A DNA stretch of 64,000 nt, from contig JABAKD010000009.1 in NCBI GenBank assembly GCA_012845835.1, positions 16,723,462-16,787,461 of the forward strand, read 5' to 3'. This document shows, piece by piece, positions 43,785 to 55,370 of the stretch. Position numbers and translations under genes: made by a program. Positions within the stretch are counted from its first letter, which is position 1. The number at the start of each line of letters is the position of its first letter. The notes under the pieces are model-generated. The model saw only the letters and a list, made by a program, of their open reading frames with translations. It was not told the DNA's origin and did not search any database. The stretch comes from Undaria pinnatifida. Lineage: Eukaryota; Sar; Phaeophyceae; Laminariales; Alariaceae.

Positions 43785-44075
43785 ACTTCCTCTGCTTTCC
43801 AGCTTCTGGACAAGCCGTGGTCACTGGCGTCGTTCCTTCCCTCCCCCGGTTCTTGCCTTCAATTTTTATCGCGCATAGGATTCAGCAATCCCACTGCTCG
43901 TCCATCTTTCATCGAGTGTTGCTAACTCACGCTCTCGCGCTTTCCGCCAGTCAATTTGTGCACAAGAAAAAGTCCCCACGAATTTATACGAGTATGCATT
44001 CGGGGGGATTCGAACTCACGAAACTGACCTATACCAGGCTCAATGAGAACCTGATACGCCAACGGGGCCGGTTAT
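43785..44075 (-). mobile_element. SINE-1, complete copy with tRNA head
   Basis: On the minus strand, a tRNA-like head (A box near GTTGGCGTATCAGGTT, B box GAGTTCGAATCCC) is followed by a ~220 bp body with ACTTTTTCTTGTGCAC, GCGAGAGCGTGAGTTAGC, GATGAAAGATGGACGAGCAG and GTGACCACGGCTTGTCCAG, ending GCTGGAAAG. This is the organisation of a tRNA-derived SINE transcribed by Pol III. Confidence 0.75.
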
Positions 44076-44209
44076 CATGTACAAAGCCGTGGCCCAGGCA
44101 TACGAAACATTCAATTTTTGCGAAGCAAAAATGACGTTCCGGAGCCTCGTCGTTCAGAAGGGGCTTTGGCCAAAAAGTGGTATACCTTAATATCTATATC
44201 GTAGCACGC

Positions 44210-44235
44210 GTCCAAAAAAAAACCGGGGAGACTGC
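44210..44235 (+). repeat. Fragment shared with the 49.6 kb foldback element
   Basis: TATCGTAGCACGCGTC at this site recurs at 49860-49875, in the left arm of the foldback element, with similar flanks. Confidence 0.45.
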
Positions 44236-44384
44236 GTAATACACGCCGTACCCCCGGGGCTCGTCCTAAGCGCATAGATAAGACGATCTCGACTACTTTT
44301 TTTTTTTTCCTTTTTTTTTTAATCGTTACTTTTTACTTTCCAGCTCAACTCGTACTATTAATAGAAGAGGTTATACTCTCAGCG

Positions 44385-44650
44385 ACCTTCTGGACAAGCC
44401 GTAGTCACAGGTGACTTCCCTTCTCCCCCGCGGTACATGCCTTCCTTTTCATCGGGCATACGGCTCAGCATTCCCACATTTCAGCCTTCCTTGTACATGC
44501 TCGTCGGTTTTCATCGAATTTTGCTAAATCACTCACTCACGCTCTCGCTCGCGCTTTCCGCTCGTCCATTTTTTACGCAAGAAAAAAGTCCCTACGAGCA
44601 CGAGTGTGCACTCGTGAGGATTCCGACCTGTATCACTGACTTGGTTTGGA
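44385..44650 (-). mobile_element. SINE-1, degraded copy
   Basis: It shares the body (GTGACTACGGCTTGTCCAGAAGG in reverse complement, GCGAGCGAGAGCGTGAG, ACTTTTTTCTTGCG) but the B box has decayed and the A box is not seen. Confidence 0.6.
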
Positions 44651-44659
44651 CGAGGTTCG

Positions 44660-46400
44660 TCTACTACTCCACAAGGGACGACTCTCGCCCGACGGCTAAA
44701 CAAAAGCACATACACGTCCAACAGATATCACCATCTAGACCATCTACAGTATAGGTATTGTATTGCCTTCATGAGATGTTGTGCAGGATCCGTACCCGGA
44801 GAGAGTTCAGATCCAACCTCGGGTTTTTTTTTGCTAGATGATGCAGATCGTACGTCTCCCACCCGGTAGCATGAGCTACACCATACAGATCTTCCGTGAA
44901 ATATCTAGATCAAGTCGGGATAGCTCATCGGTCCACTATGTGTGAAACCATTGTAGCAAAAAATGGCACAATTTGGTCAAGGCTCTTACTACGGAAACAC
45001 GTGTCTGGTTACAACTGTGCGGCTCCTATAATAAAATACAGGTCTGGTAACGATCCGTCTTACAAAAACACGAGTACGCGATTTAAAGCCATCGCCGTGG
45101 TGCTTCGCTCAAACGCATCATTCCTTGAGTGCCGCTTAATGCAGTAGCCCGTGTATGTACGTTCTAACGCATAAACAAGCATACGCAACCCGAGCGGACA
45201 CGGTGGAGATACAGCCACAAGTTTCGAAAAAAAAGAGCAGTCGATCATTTGTCAATCGTTCGACTCGCACGCCAGTGAGTCGAGTAGCCTTGCGCAAGGT
45301 GAAAGTTTGAATTTCAAATTATCCGACCCTCCAGTATACCAGGTAGTGCGGTATTTTTGAAAAATCATCCGGAAATTCGCTCTGAACCGCCTCCCTACGA
45401 CGCAGACGCCCCCGGTCGAAGCACGCTGCTGCTACACTGCTAGTTATCACAGGGTAAAACGATTAGCGACGGAAATAGTATCGCTACTCGTAGGCATACG
45501 AAATATTCTTCCATTCGAGTGCAAGACATCTGTGTTCGTGAGAACAGCAAATCCGCCAGCGACGAGGGTGTAGTGTAACCACAAAAAAAAACATGCATAC
45601 TTGGTACCCACAAAAAACATGTGCACTCTACTTCACCAGGAAAAAACACCGAAAATCTCTGATTCGACCGGCAAGAGAACTACCACGAGTAACAGAGACG
45701 ACTACCACGAGTAACAGAGACGCGCAGAGTGCAGTTCACGACCTCAGCACTAAAAGCCCTTCAAGAATCACCCTTGCGAGAGGTTCCACCAACAACGTTT
45801 GACCACATCCAAGAACTACCTATTTCCTACTCGTTCGGAGATACAGCTGCACATGCAACAACACGGCTATAAAACGCAACAGCACAGCAGCCACAGCGGC
45901 ATAGACGCAACATCGCCGCAACACGCATGTTACCGTACGTGCAGCACTTCCATTCTCTGCGGCTCCTGACTTGACCCCTTCAGAAACCCACCCGCGCTTG
46001 CGGGCCCAAACTACTTAGAATTAGTGTGCGAGGGGGGGATTTTTGCAGTGCATCAAAGGTTAAGGCTCCGGTCTATCGCTCACCCGACAACTGATTTTTA
46101 ACTTCGACAAACAAAAAAAGAAATGGAAACTAAGCCACCGAAACACAATCCGATCGATCAAGTATCCAGTGAATACTTCGAAAAACATCCTTGGCTAGTA
46201 GATCAACTCTTGTAGAACTGCAAAAAAAGACTCCACACTTAATTCCAAGTACATAGGTCCCAAAAAAAGTGGGTGCTATTCAAAAGGGGTTAAATTTCGG
46301 CGAATTTGAGAAAACCTGTAAGCTAAGCCCAACACACACTGCAGCGGGCTAGGTATCTAACGAAATATCTTTTAAAAAAAACGCCCTTGTCTAACGAATA
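44660..46400. other. Gap with dispersed fragments
   Basis: 44833-44960 is related to 25563-25695. 45970-46050 is related to 19210-19290 and 63912-63990. No gene was recognised. The 3' end of the TIC21-like gene starts at 46404. Confidence 0.45.
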
Positions 46401-46403
46401 TTT

Positions 46404-46597
46404 TCAAAAAATTCCCTTGGCCAGTTGCTTCAGTTTGGGCATCCTCGCTAACAGCCACAGCGACGTCGCCAGCGAGCAGAAGTGGCTGAGCAAGGTGTTG
46501 GTGTTAGCCTGCACAATGAACACGTCCAGAGCGCGGAATTGCGCCTGCGCTACCTCCGCCGCCGCCGCGCTCCCCACCATTACAGATGGCTGGAAAC
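46404..46597 (-). CDS. TIC21: TIC21-like terminal exon
   Basis: A 194-nt exon from acceptor TTTATCTTCAG to a TGA. It encodes FQPSVMVGSAAAAEV, the highly conserved ALDVFIVQANTNTLLSHF and a short basic tail. The first two bases complete the Gly of the previous exon. Confidence 0.85.
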
Positions 46598-49183
46598 CTG
46601 AAGATAAACCAGCCGTGTGGAAATGAAGGGTTTAGAGTTGAAGGAGGCCGAATGCTCCGGTAGGTGAGAACTCGGGGCGTAGGGGCAGGGCATGTGCACG
46701 GTAACAGGTTGAACATATTCTACGAGAAGCCCAAGCGCATACTCTCCCCACACTATCAACAGTGTTGGATATTTTATCGAAAGCTTCCAAGTATCGAAAT
46801 ACCAGGTACCTGGTACCAGTATGAGATATCAAACTTCGGCGCATCACATGGCCGTTCTTCAGAACCATACTTTGGATGGGTCACAGCGGCGTCCCATAGA
46901 CTCATAGCTCATTGTCGGGAGCTTTTAGTGTCGCATAGCTCATTGTCGGGAGCTTTTAGTGTCGCATAGCTCATTGTCGGGAGCTTTTAGTGTTGCCTAG
47001 GCAGCGAATCGCCACGTGAAAGGGGAAAAAAAAGCGCGCGCTCCAAGGACTTCAGGAATCGGTCCGATTTTTCCCGCCAGAATTTCCAAGGCACGAAGCG
47101 CGATAGAACTGTGCGCTGTATACACGTGAGATAGGTGAGGCCGATAACCCACTAAGCAGCGTGCGCACACAGCACTGAAGCTATACCCACGCCTTGAAAC
47201 CTAACCGTAGAGAGCGGTGGCATAATTCGACTTGACGGCAAGGCCTTCATACATTTTCTCCAAACAGGGGCCACGCAACGCTAAATCGCGACCCAGCGCT
47301 GCGACAAGTTACCCCCTTCGGCACTCCGTTATGCCGACCAAAAGCACGAGAACTGTCGTTTTATCAACCATCTATTATAAATAGTAGGAAAGACCGTTCA
47401 GCAGAGCAAGCATCACCGTGCTGCTGCGCGTGTCGAACATGAACATCCCTAAAACTGCAGTTTTATCAAGTGTGCTTCGAGTCATCCCACCGTTGGGGTT
47501 GCACTTTTTGAGCCAAAAAGGTTTTTGGCCTGGGTTGAGCTCCTCAAGCGATAAACTACCGGTTAGGCTGATACTTCACGAGCATGTTCGTTTTAGGACT
47601 AGCGAACAGAAGAGCTTGTCGGATTTCGCGAACGAAAGCCTTCGAATTCATGTTTTGGGTGAGGTATTGCACTCCACGCAAAGTTTGGAGCTCAGAAACA
47701 CCCCTTGCACTCCTACGGTGGGATGACCCTACACCATACCCTAGCAATAGCAGTACTATTAATAGTATTCCGACCTGCTTCGTGTGGGAAAAGCCGTAAT
47801 CGTCATTTATGGTATTTTTCCAAGTCATTCCTCTCCAAAAAGTCCCAAGAAGGGGTCAAGCCCTCACCTTGGGAGTACAAAACTTTAGCCACCAGGGTTC
47901 CCACGATCTGCTCTGCCCCGATGAGAGCCAACAGCATGCCCGCAACGTTGATGTACAGCCCCAGCTTCAGAGAGTTCCGCATGCGCACTTGCGCGTCGTC
48001 CACCTCTGCCATACTCCCCAATCGCCTCCAGCCCTTCGCCTTAAGTGTGTACCCCCATGTCCTGTTATACAAATGGTTTGAAAAAAAAAAAATCAGATAC
48101 ACCAAATACGTATAATGGCAGGGCGAGCCTGCGGGAGTCAAGGTCGCGGCGATAAATCTTCTCTTGCGCTTTGCACTAAGCGTTAACATAGCCGCAGTCG
48201 CAAAACTGGATCTGATATTTCGATAGCCTCGCCCAAAATCGTTTTCTCGCGTCGAAAACATTCAATACTTTTCGCATCCCAAAACTAAAAAGGTTTTCGC
48301 GTTTTCAAAAATTAAATGAACTAAAATATTTCTTCACGTCCAAAAAAAAAAAAACATTTGCGCGCAACATTTTTTCGGTCCAACTTATTTTTGGTTTACC
48401 GGAGAAGCCGGAAACGATTCTCGCAGCGGGCGCATTAGGCAATCAGAACGATCCACCGAACACCAAAGGGGACTGCGGCCATGGGTGCACGGCCATGTAG
48501 ACTGACCGTGGTCTCCGTCGAGATCAACATCAATCAAAACGACGTTCAACCGACAAACGGGCGCCACCGAAGAACGTCGCAAGGGTGGGACCACAATCAC
48601 CTAAAAACATATATAGAAGATAATATATATATACCTGGTATAAGATAGCGCTGCGCGCATCACACCATGGGCAACGTACAACGCCTGCACGCAAGTACGC
48701 CACGTTTGAGTCGCCAGCGACCTCCCCACCACCACGAGCAGTGCGACGCGGAGGCAAAACGCAGACGAAACGGATCGCCAGGAACTATCACGCGCAGCCT
48801 ACCTTTTGAAATACCCACTTCGACACGACACAGACCAACACTCGTCCGGTACCCTTGCTTTGCGTCAAGTCCGCATTTGCCGATGTTTACCGAGCATTTT
48901 ACCGATATGTGTCCCCCCCCACAATAGTTGGGAACAAAAAGGATTAAGGCTGTTCGACCACAACGATGCCGGATGGACCGATCGGTTCCCCGCGAGTCCT
49001 AAGTCTTGTGTCTCACCAGCAAATGCTTGCGCCCGAGCAAGCGAGGCTCGCCAAAGCAAACGCCACCCCGTTTCCGAGTATGTTGCCGCGCGCGGAGCGG
49101 TTGGTGACCGCGTTGGAGAAGAGAAGGATGATGAAAGCCACTGTAGACAGGATCGTCTGAGACCACCATGACAGCCAGCTCAC
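46404..49183 (-). CDS. TIC21: TIC21/PIC1-like plastid inner-envelope protein (DUF3611), 5' end missing
   Basis: Three exons (49183-49017, 48061-47868, 46597-46404) join with perfect phases (2/1 and 1/2) to a TGA at 46404-46406. The product has four hydrophobic stretches: WLSWWSQTILSTVAFIILLF, GNGVAFALASLACSGASICW, GLYINVAGMLLALIGAEQ-VGTLVAK, and ALDVFIVQANTNTLLSHF with SLWLLARM. These match the DUF3611 family, which includes the chloroplast inner-membrane protein TIC21 (also called PIC1/CIA5), implicated in protein import and iron transport. The join TWGYTLKAKGWRRL after SICW reproduces a conserved family turn. The N-terminal exon with the plastid presequence was not found; the targeting exon at 55.8 kb is on the same strand but ends in an incompatible phase unless another exon lies between. 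Confidence 0.8.
46904..46996. repeat. 31-bp tandem repeat, three units
   Basis: TAGCTCATTGTCGGGAGC plus TTTTAGTGTCGCA is repeated three times, nearly perfectly, in an intron of the TIC21-like gene. Confidence 0.9.
47868..48061 (-). CDS. TIC21: TIC21-like exon, third helix
   Basis: A 194-nt exon after a long T-rich tract and TATAACAG, to donor CCCAAG|GTGAGG. It encodes WGYTLKAKGWRR, an acidic turn (MAEVDDAQ) and GLYINVAGMLLALIG-VGTLVAKVL. Its first base completes the Trp of the previous exon. Confidence 0.85.
49017..49183 (-). CDS. TIC21: TIC21-like exon, first two membrane helices
   Basis: A 167-nt exon from acceptor TCAATCTGCAG to donor TTTGCTG|GTGAGA. It reads WLSWWSQTILSTVAF and GNGVAFALASLACSG and ends in phase 2. 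The frame before it is a poly-Pro artefact of the adjacent G-tract. Confidence 0.8.
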
Positions 49184-49317
49184 CTGCAGATTGACCGCGG
49201 ACAAAATAGCAATAAATTGAGGGGGGGGGGGGGGGGGGGAGGGGGCACGCCGTCTAAATTTGGACCCGTTCATGTTCAAGAACGATACTATAGCAGGACG
49301 GTAAATGTCGTTCCAGA

Positions 49318-49527
49318 CAACACCAACACCAACACCAACACCAACACCAACAATAACAACAACACCAACACCAACACCAATACCAACACCAACACCAACA
49401 CCAACACCAATACCAACACCAACACCAACACCAACACCAACACCAACACCAACACCAACACCAACACCAACACCAACACCAACACCAACACCAACACCAA
49501 CACCAACACCAACACCAACACCAACAA
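49318..49527. repeat. ACCAAC hexamer minisatellite
   Basis: About 35 near-perfect ACCAAC units, with a few ATACCAAC and AATAAC variants. It lies just upstream of the TIC21-like exon 49183 and explains all Thr-Pro, Asn-Thr and Leu-Val frames here. Confidence 0.95.
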
Positions 49528-49620
49528 CGAAAAGCCACGAATCGTGCCCAGAACAAAACGCGACATTCCGCGAGCGGTGTTATTCGTCGCAAATCCCGGC
49601 AATGAAAAAATAGATGCATG

Positions 49621-50352
49621 CCACGACAGAGGCAGCAGTTATCGTCTGAAATGTTTTCTGAACGACTTAAGACACTCCTTAACCCAAAATCGTCGGAAAA
49701 TACGCCCCCATTATTCTTGCATGATTCTCGTCGTGTACCTTAGGCCATGGGATTTTTCATCCGGGCTCAGCAGTTTTGTTTTATCTCTAAATCAGTTTTT
49801 GGGAGAGGTCTTAAGCTCCCAAATCGAGGGGTAGTGTTAGAAAAAAAAGGGTGCACCTCTATCGTAGCACGCGTCGAAAACTTCATTCCATGTTTTCGTG
49901 ACAAAAATAACCGAGAATACACTCTCCTCTGCCTGTCTGGGGGCACCACGAACAGGATTTGAGCCAAATCACGTCGACAGAGGCAAATCGTTTTTCGTCG
50001 GCAGCATCTGAGCAGACCAGCCAACCTCGTCACGCTACGACTACTTCAAGCACGGACGCGGCACAAGTTATGGCCTGCCATAAAAACATCAACACGCGCA
50101 GCCGACGACAGGTGCTACGATTAAGGTGCACCACTTTCGTTCTGAGGTTCCTCAAGTTTGGGAGCTCAAGACCTCTACCAAAAAACGATTTGGAGAAAAA
50201 TGAAACTGCTACCGGGTGAAGAAATCCCACGGCCTAGGTATACAACGAGAATCATGAAAAAAAAAATGGAAAATTTCCGACGATTTCGGGTTAAGGAGCC
50301 CAGTCATTCAGAAAACATTTCAGACGAAAGTGCTACCTCTCTCGTCGCACGT
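49621..50352. mobile_element. Foldback element with ~250 bp inverted repeats
   Basis: The left arm (49621-49873) and right arm (50104-50352) are reverse complements at roughly 80%. Shared words run in mirror order: CGTCTGAAATGTTTTCTGAA, AATCGTCGGAAA, CATGATTCTCGT, GGGATTT, GATTT-GAG, TTTGGGAGCT and GGTGCACC. The loop of about 230 bp has no coding. This is a MITE-like or foldback transposon remnant. Confidence 0.8.
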
Positions 50353-50369
50353 GTCTTAATTATCACGCA

Positions 50370-52290
50370 GCTTGCCATGCTGAGTATCGACTACTCAATC
50401 GCTCTAACTCACAGCTGACGTATTCCAAACAATTTAATACACCACCGGTAGATACATAGCATGCGAGGAACCCACAAACCTGCCGAAACACGGTTGCGTG
50501 GCGCTTCAGCTGCTTCGCGACATTCCTGCGGGCGACGGAGAACAACGAGCGTCGGGAGACGGTTCGGGGAATCGAATTGGGTTTGGAGACGATAGCAGCC
50601 TGCAGGCGATGTCGTAGAGTTCACCACACAACAACGTTACAGCACAACTAATAGTACTGCTCACTGCTCACTTGGACTGCTTCGTTCTCGCGACGTCCCC
50701 ATCTGTGCTCGGGCCGAGCCATCCACTAGCTCAACGCAGTGTTTACCACGGAGCTGACTGGAAAAACACTACAATAGGCAGTCTGAAAATGTTCTACTGT
50801 ATAGTTTGAAACGCATCTACCTGCCGTAGAAGGTACAGCAGAGCATTCTAGCACACGTTCGAAAGGTGATGAGCTTCGCCTGTTGCCACAAAGACACTGT
50901 CAGCGAGGCCTTGCCCGATTCTATTTGCAAAATTGTCGAAGGAAAATTCCGGAGGGGGTACTTTTTTCCGTCGACATCTTCGAGCGCCATTATACAGCGC
51001 TAGCCCAACGTATCCTGCTACATGGTATTTGCACACTCCTGTTGCATCGCTTTCACAGGTAACACGAGCAACGTTCGAAGCATCATGGATATGAGTGCAC
51101 TGCGCAACAAATCCGCACCCGAGGGGGTAGTTGCAACGTTGGAGACGGGTGTCTGAAGCGCTGCTTCGGCAGGGTTGACCAAGAAAAGACAGCGTGGCTA
51201 CAGCAGTACTATACCGTGCGGAAAAAAGCATTACCAGGCACCTTGGAGATGTAAATTGCGTTTCGCGTTGGGAGGTGCATCAAAACATCCACAGGTGCGT
51301 TCGGTCACCATCTTCCTGCAGGCCGTGCGTCTAAGCTGATCCGGATGTTCACAAACGTACCAGTTAACTCCAACACAAAGACAAAGCAGCACCACACAGC
51401 ATACGGCCCACCATCATCGCCACGGCCAATCCTACTGCAGCAAGCCGCTCGATGTAGCACGAAAACGCCACGCCACAGTGAGAGGCACCCCGCTCGCGTG
51501 ACTGACATGTTTGCTTCTACTGTTGTAGTCGACCTTCGTTTTTCCGATGACCGAACAACGCCACCATTGACCCAACCCACAACCAAACTACAGCCCAACT
51601 AGCCGGTGGCAAGAGCTCACACGACCAAGGATTGGCGAGCACACGAGCACACGAGGACGAGACAGCACTAACACAAGACACACGCGCAGCACAAAACAGC
51701 ACACGGTCCGCACCATTATCGCCTCGCCCATTCCAAAGCAAGCCATATTTTTGTTTTTCGATTTGTTTCCGCTCCTTTGTTACTTCGTAAGGTACGCGTG
51801 ATAAGATCGTTTGGGCTGCTCTGTACGCGTTGGTATGTAGGTATTTGAAAATCTTCATTGGTAACCTGGTTTTTCTTCTGCGCAAAGAACGAAGATGGCG
51901 CCGGACATTTCACGGCTGGGTATGAAAAAAAGTTACCACAAATACAAATGTACCTACAAGTAATTCGCACGTATAATGCGAATATGGTAGAACAGCTATT
52001 CATGCTACTCTTGTATGCATAAAAGTAGACATTTCACGTTTTGTTCTTTTGAAGTTCTGCGCAAACATCAAACTTTTGTGTCGTTATTCTGCGTTCAACT
52101 TCCTATTGTAGCTCTATCATACATACAACAAGCTTCACTGCACAGCACAGGACAGACACAAGCCACCAACTTACAAGGTACCAGGTACTCCGATACAAGG
52201 TGTACGTGTGTACCTACCCACACTACGAGTACTCGCCTTGGTTTTTTTCATTGAGTGTCCTCTTCATGTTTGTTTTTTGTTCGTCTTTTC
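50370..52290. other. Gap, no gene recognised
   Basis: Open minus-strand frames (51231-50848, 51885-51517) lack domains. If the TIC21-like gene has an upstream exon it may lie here or further right. Confidence 0.4.
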
Positions 52291-52299
52291 ACACATTAC

Positions 52300-52550
52300 A
52301 ACCGTACTGCTGCTGCCGATCAGATCGTGACATCGCCAGCAAGCACACATCACATCACAGGTCAATCAGCTCTGCGAACATATCATAGCTTTTGGCATTA
52401 TCAAATCGCTAGTTGCACCAAGTCATGCGCCTCCTCTTTATGCCCTCTTGAAGTTTGGCTGTATTCTTGTGCGAGAGTAGCGGGCGGCGTCAGCTGCCCG
52501 CGGAGTGAAGCCCTTGTACACCTTTCGCGTGGTAAGCGAATACGTGCGTA
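52300..52550 (+). repeat. Family C dispersed repeat, copy 1
   Basis: It aligns with 54865-55095 in the same order: GCCGATCAGATCGTGACATCGCC, AGCACA, ATTTGCTCT-like, CATGGGCCTC-like, TGTATTC and CGCGGAG-GAAGCCCTTGTACA. About 70% identity by eye. Confidence 0.65.
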
Positions 52551-52984
52551 GCTCGTCTGCATGGGGGGCGGTGGCAAAAAATAAATACCTGGTACTTCGT
52601 ATCATAGCTGCGTGCTGACTATCGGCAGCTGTCATGGGCACGTGTAAGCGAAAACAGGATAATATCATACATACGTAATCAGAGCTGCCTTGGTCAGCTA
52701 CTTAGCTGTACGCGGCTTGAGGCACGCATAACACATCGCCGAGCGAGCCAGCTTGGTACGCCGATTGCTGAGGAAAGTGGAAACTTCAGTCAACACTCAC
52801 AGGCAAACTAAAAATTGTAGATTACTTACAAATATCGATCTCCTGAGAGGCCCTGAGAGGCCTCCATTTCCCACACAAACTTTAAGACACTCTCCTCTCC
52901 GGACGGCTAAACTCACGGCTGACGTCCTTGAAAATTAGTTATAAAATAAGTCGACGCTTTTTTTACGAGAATCATGTTCTTTTT

Positions 52985-53500
52985 CTGATGACATCCGGAT
53001 TCGAACCAACGAAGACCAGGCTCATATGCTGATATTCTATCTACTAGACCACAAATCAGTGACTCTGCGGTGTTCTTCTCAGCGCTTCTCACCGTTCCCT
53101 TTTTTATGAGTATACCATCAATGCGTTTTTTATGAGGCCTCCATTTCCCACACTAACTTTAAGACACTCCCCTCCAGATGGCTGAATCAACGCTTTTTAT
53201 TCGATCATTTTTTTTTCCCGTTGACACCCGGATTCGAACCAACGACCACCAGGCTCAGGAGCGGACAGTTCATCTACTAGACCACAAAGTCACAGTGACT
53301 GCGGTGTTCTTCTCAGCGCTTCTCGCCGTCTCTTTTTTTTCATGAGTATACTATTAATATCACAGACTTTTTTTAGTACGATCAATATACCGGTATCTAA
53401 TTACTTTTCGATGACACCGGGATTCGAACCCACGCACACCAGGCTCAGAAGCGGACAGTCTATCCACTAGACCACAAAGTCACAGTGACTGTGGTCTGGT
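52985..53500 (-). mobile_element. SINE-2 cluster: three tRNA-like heads
   Basis: At about 52988-53055, 53222-53290 and 53405-53475 the minus strand has an A box in GTGGTCTAGTNGATNGA and a B box in GGTTCGAATCC(C/G), followed by GGTGTCA. Units are 180-235 bp apart and share tails (GCCTCCATTTCCCACAC, AAGACACTC). The GAGCCTGGT word in the anticodon region is the same as in SINE-1. The middle of the cloverleaf does not fold well, so functional tRNAs are unlikely. Confidence 0.65.
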
Positions 53501-53599
53501 GCATAGTCCTATAGAGCTACTTACAAGTAATATCGATTTCCTGAGCGGCCTCCATTTTTTGTGCTTCCTACACTAACTTCAAGATATTCTCCTATCCGG

Positions 53600-54860
53600 A
53601 CGGCTGAGCGGGGGGCTCGGATGCCCGAAACAGCACTTCTCAGCCCTTCTCAGATATCGATTATTTCTTCAAAATTCAGTACCAAGTACCGGTACTATTA
53701 CGGAAGCTTATAAATAGTATGATCTAATATCGTCCTAATATCGTTAGAATGGCTGTAAGTACGCGCCAAAGACTCCGAACAACACAGGTCATGCAATATG
53801 TCGTTGGAAAGCTCGCAAACTCCTTGTGACAATGGTACTAACTTTGTATGTCAATACTTGGATCTAACTCATGTAACCGGAAAAACGTTTTGACAAAAAC
53901 TAATCTTTTTGGATAAGTATGCTAAGGAATAACCCAAAAAAGGTACGGAAAGTTTTCCTTCGGTTGAACGAGTTGTATGTTCAGGTTTCACACCGGGCAG
54001 TGTTTACGCCACAAAAATGTGATTCGCAAGCTAGAATATCGATATTTCACGTTTCCCCAACGCGGATAATGTGGCAAAAACAAGAAAAAAGAAAAAAGGA
54101 AAAAAAGAAAAGGTCTCGAAAAAAGAAAACCAAAACTTCATCAGAACGACCATGTCGCGCGCTTTGCTGCCCGTTTTCTAGTTTTACGGTGGTATCCTTC
54201 GTTCGCAAGCTTTTGCATCTTTTCCCAATGGTATATGTCGGAGGCAAAAAGTTGAAAAACTAGACCCGAAGGGTGCGCAGCTAGCGTTGGGCTGCGAAAG
54301 CAACTGACTTAAATCGACACACGACGCGTATGAAAATACGTGGAAGTGTGGTGAGCTAAAGCTTTATTTTTCCCCATCCGCCGGAGGATAAAAAGAAAAA
54401 AAAAAACTAGATATCATACGCCATAGGTCGACAGCAACGTGTGTTGTATTGACGTTCTGTATCTTCTTACGGAAAGGCTTCAATACTGCTGCGCTAATTT
54501 TGCGCTATCGTTTGCTGTGTGAGTCAAGTAAGTCTCTTGTCATTTGGTGGAGGTCCTACTTACTACCAGCCTCTGTAATACCACACCAGGTGTGTACATA
54601 CCAGCTACTACGGTGTTGAATCACAATGCACGCCCAGCTCAGATCAGCCCAGCTATATACAGCCCAGTAGCGTAGCGCAGCACCATGCGGTGCCATGCGG
54701 TGCGGTGTCGTGCCTTACCCTGCGCTGCGATGCTGAGTCGTGCTGCGCTGTGCTTTCTTTCAAACATACCTTGGAACATACTGCAGTAGTACCAGGTATA
54801 CGTGTTGTGTACTATTTTTAAATTTTCATTTGATCTCTCTCCGCCCTCATGTTTCCCCCC
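53600..54860. other. Gap, no gene recognised
   Basis: An A-rich plus-strand frame (53919-54263) with a Lys run and short GTGCGGTG-type repeats (54680-54760) were seen. No domain or splice evidence. Confidence 0.4.
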
Positions 54861-54864
54861 CCAC

Positions 54865-55095
54865 GTAAATTACACCCGTGCCGCCGATTAGAACGTGACA
54901 CCGCCAACAAGCACATAGCACAGCACAGGGCGATTTGCTCTGGACAAGCAGCTCTTGGCATGATCAACTCGCTGTTCGCACCAAATCATGGGCCTCTTTT
55001 TTCTGCCCCCTTTCAACGTTTTAGTTGTATCCTCTATCCTCGCTCGCCGCGGAGCAGAGCCCTTGTACATACCTACAAACGATACCCACCATACG
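54865..55095 (+). repeat. Family C dispersed repeat, copy 2
   Basis: See the copy at 52300-52550; same orientation, about 2.55 kb apart. Confidence 0.65.
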
Positions 55096-55370
55096 CGTAC
55101 TAATAATATTAGTAACTACAAACCAACAACCTTTTCGTCCGCGATCCTTGCCATGCAGGCCGCACATCGCACAGGAGCAGTTTCACCCATAGATGACGAG
55201 GCTGGGGCACCGGAGAGCGAAAATCGCGAGCACGTTGCGAGTTCCCCACGTGGAATACTCGTGCTACTGGTCGTATCATACCATCATACCTGGTATTATA
55301 GCAACACGCGTTATCGCAGTGACCAAAAGCGATCGCCATGGCGCCAAAAAGCAAATACCAGGCCAGGTAC

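Noticed and set aside
49254-49619. Cys-Trp, Leu-Val and Thr-Pro repeat proteins
   Set aside because: All three are readings of the ACCAAC minisatellite in different frames.
52985-53500. Three functional tRNA genes
   Set aside because: Acceptor stems pair only partly and the anticodon arms do not fold. Units share non-tRNA tails, which fits SINE heads.
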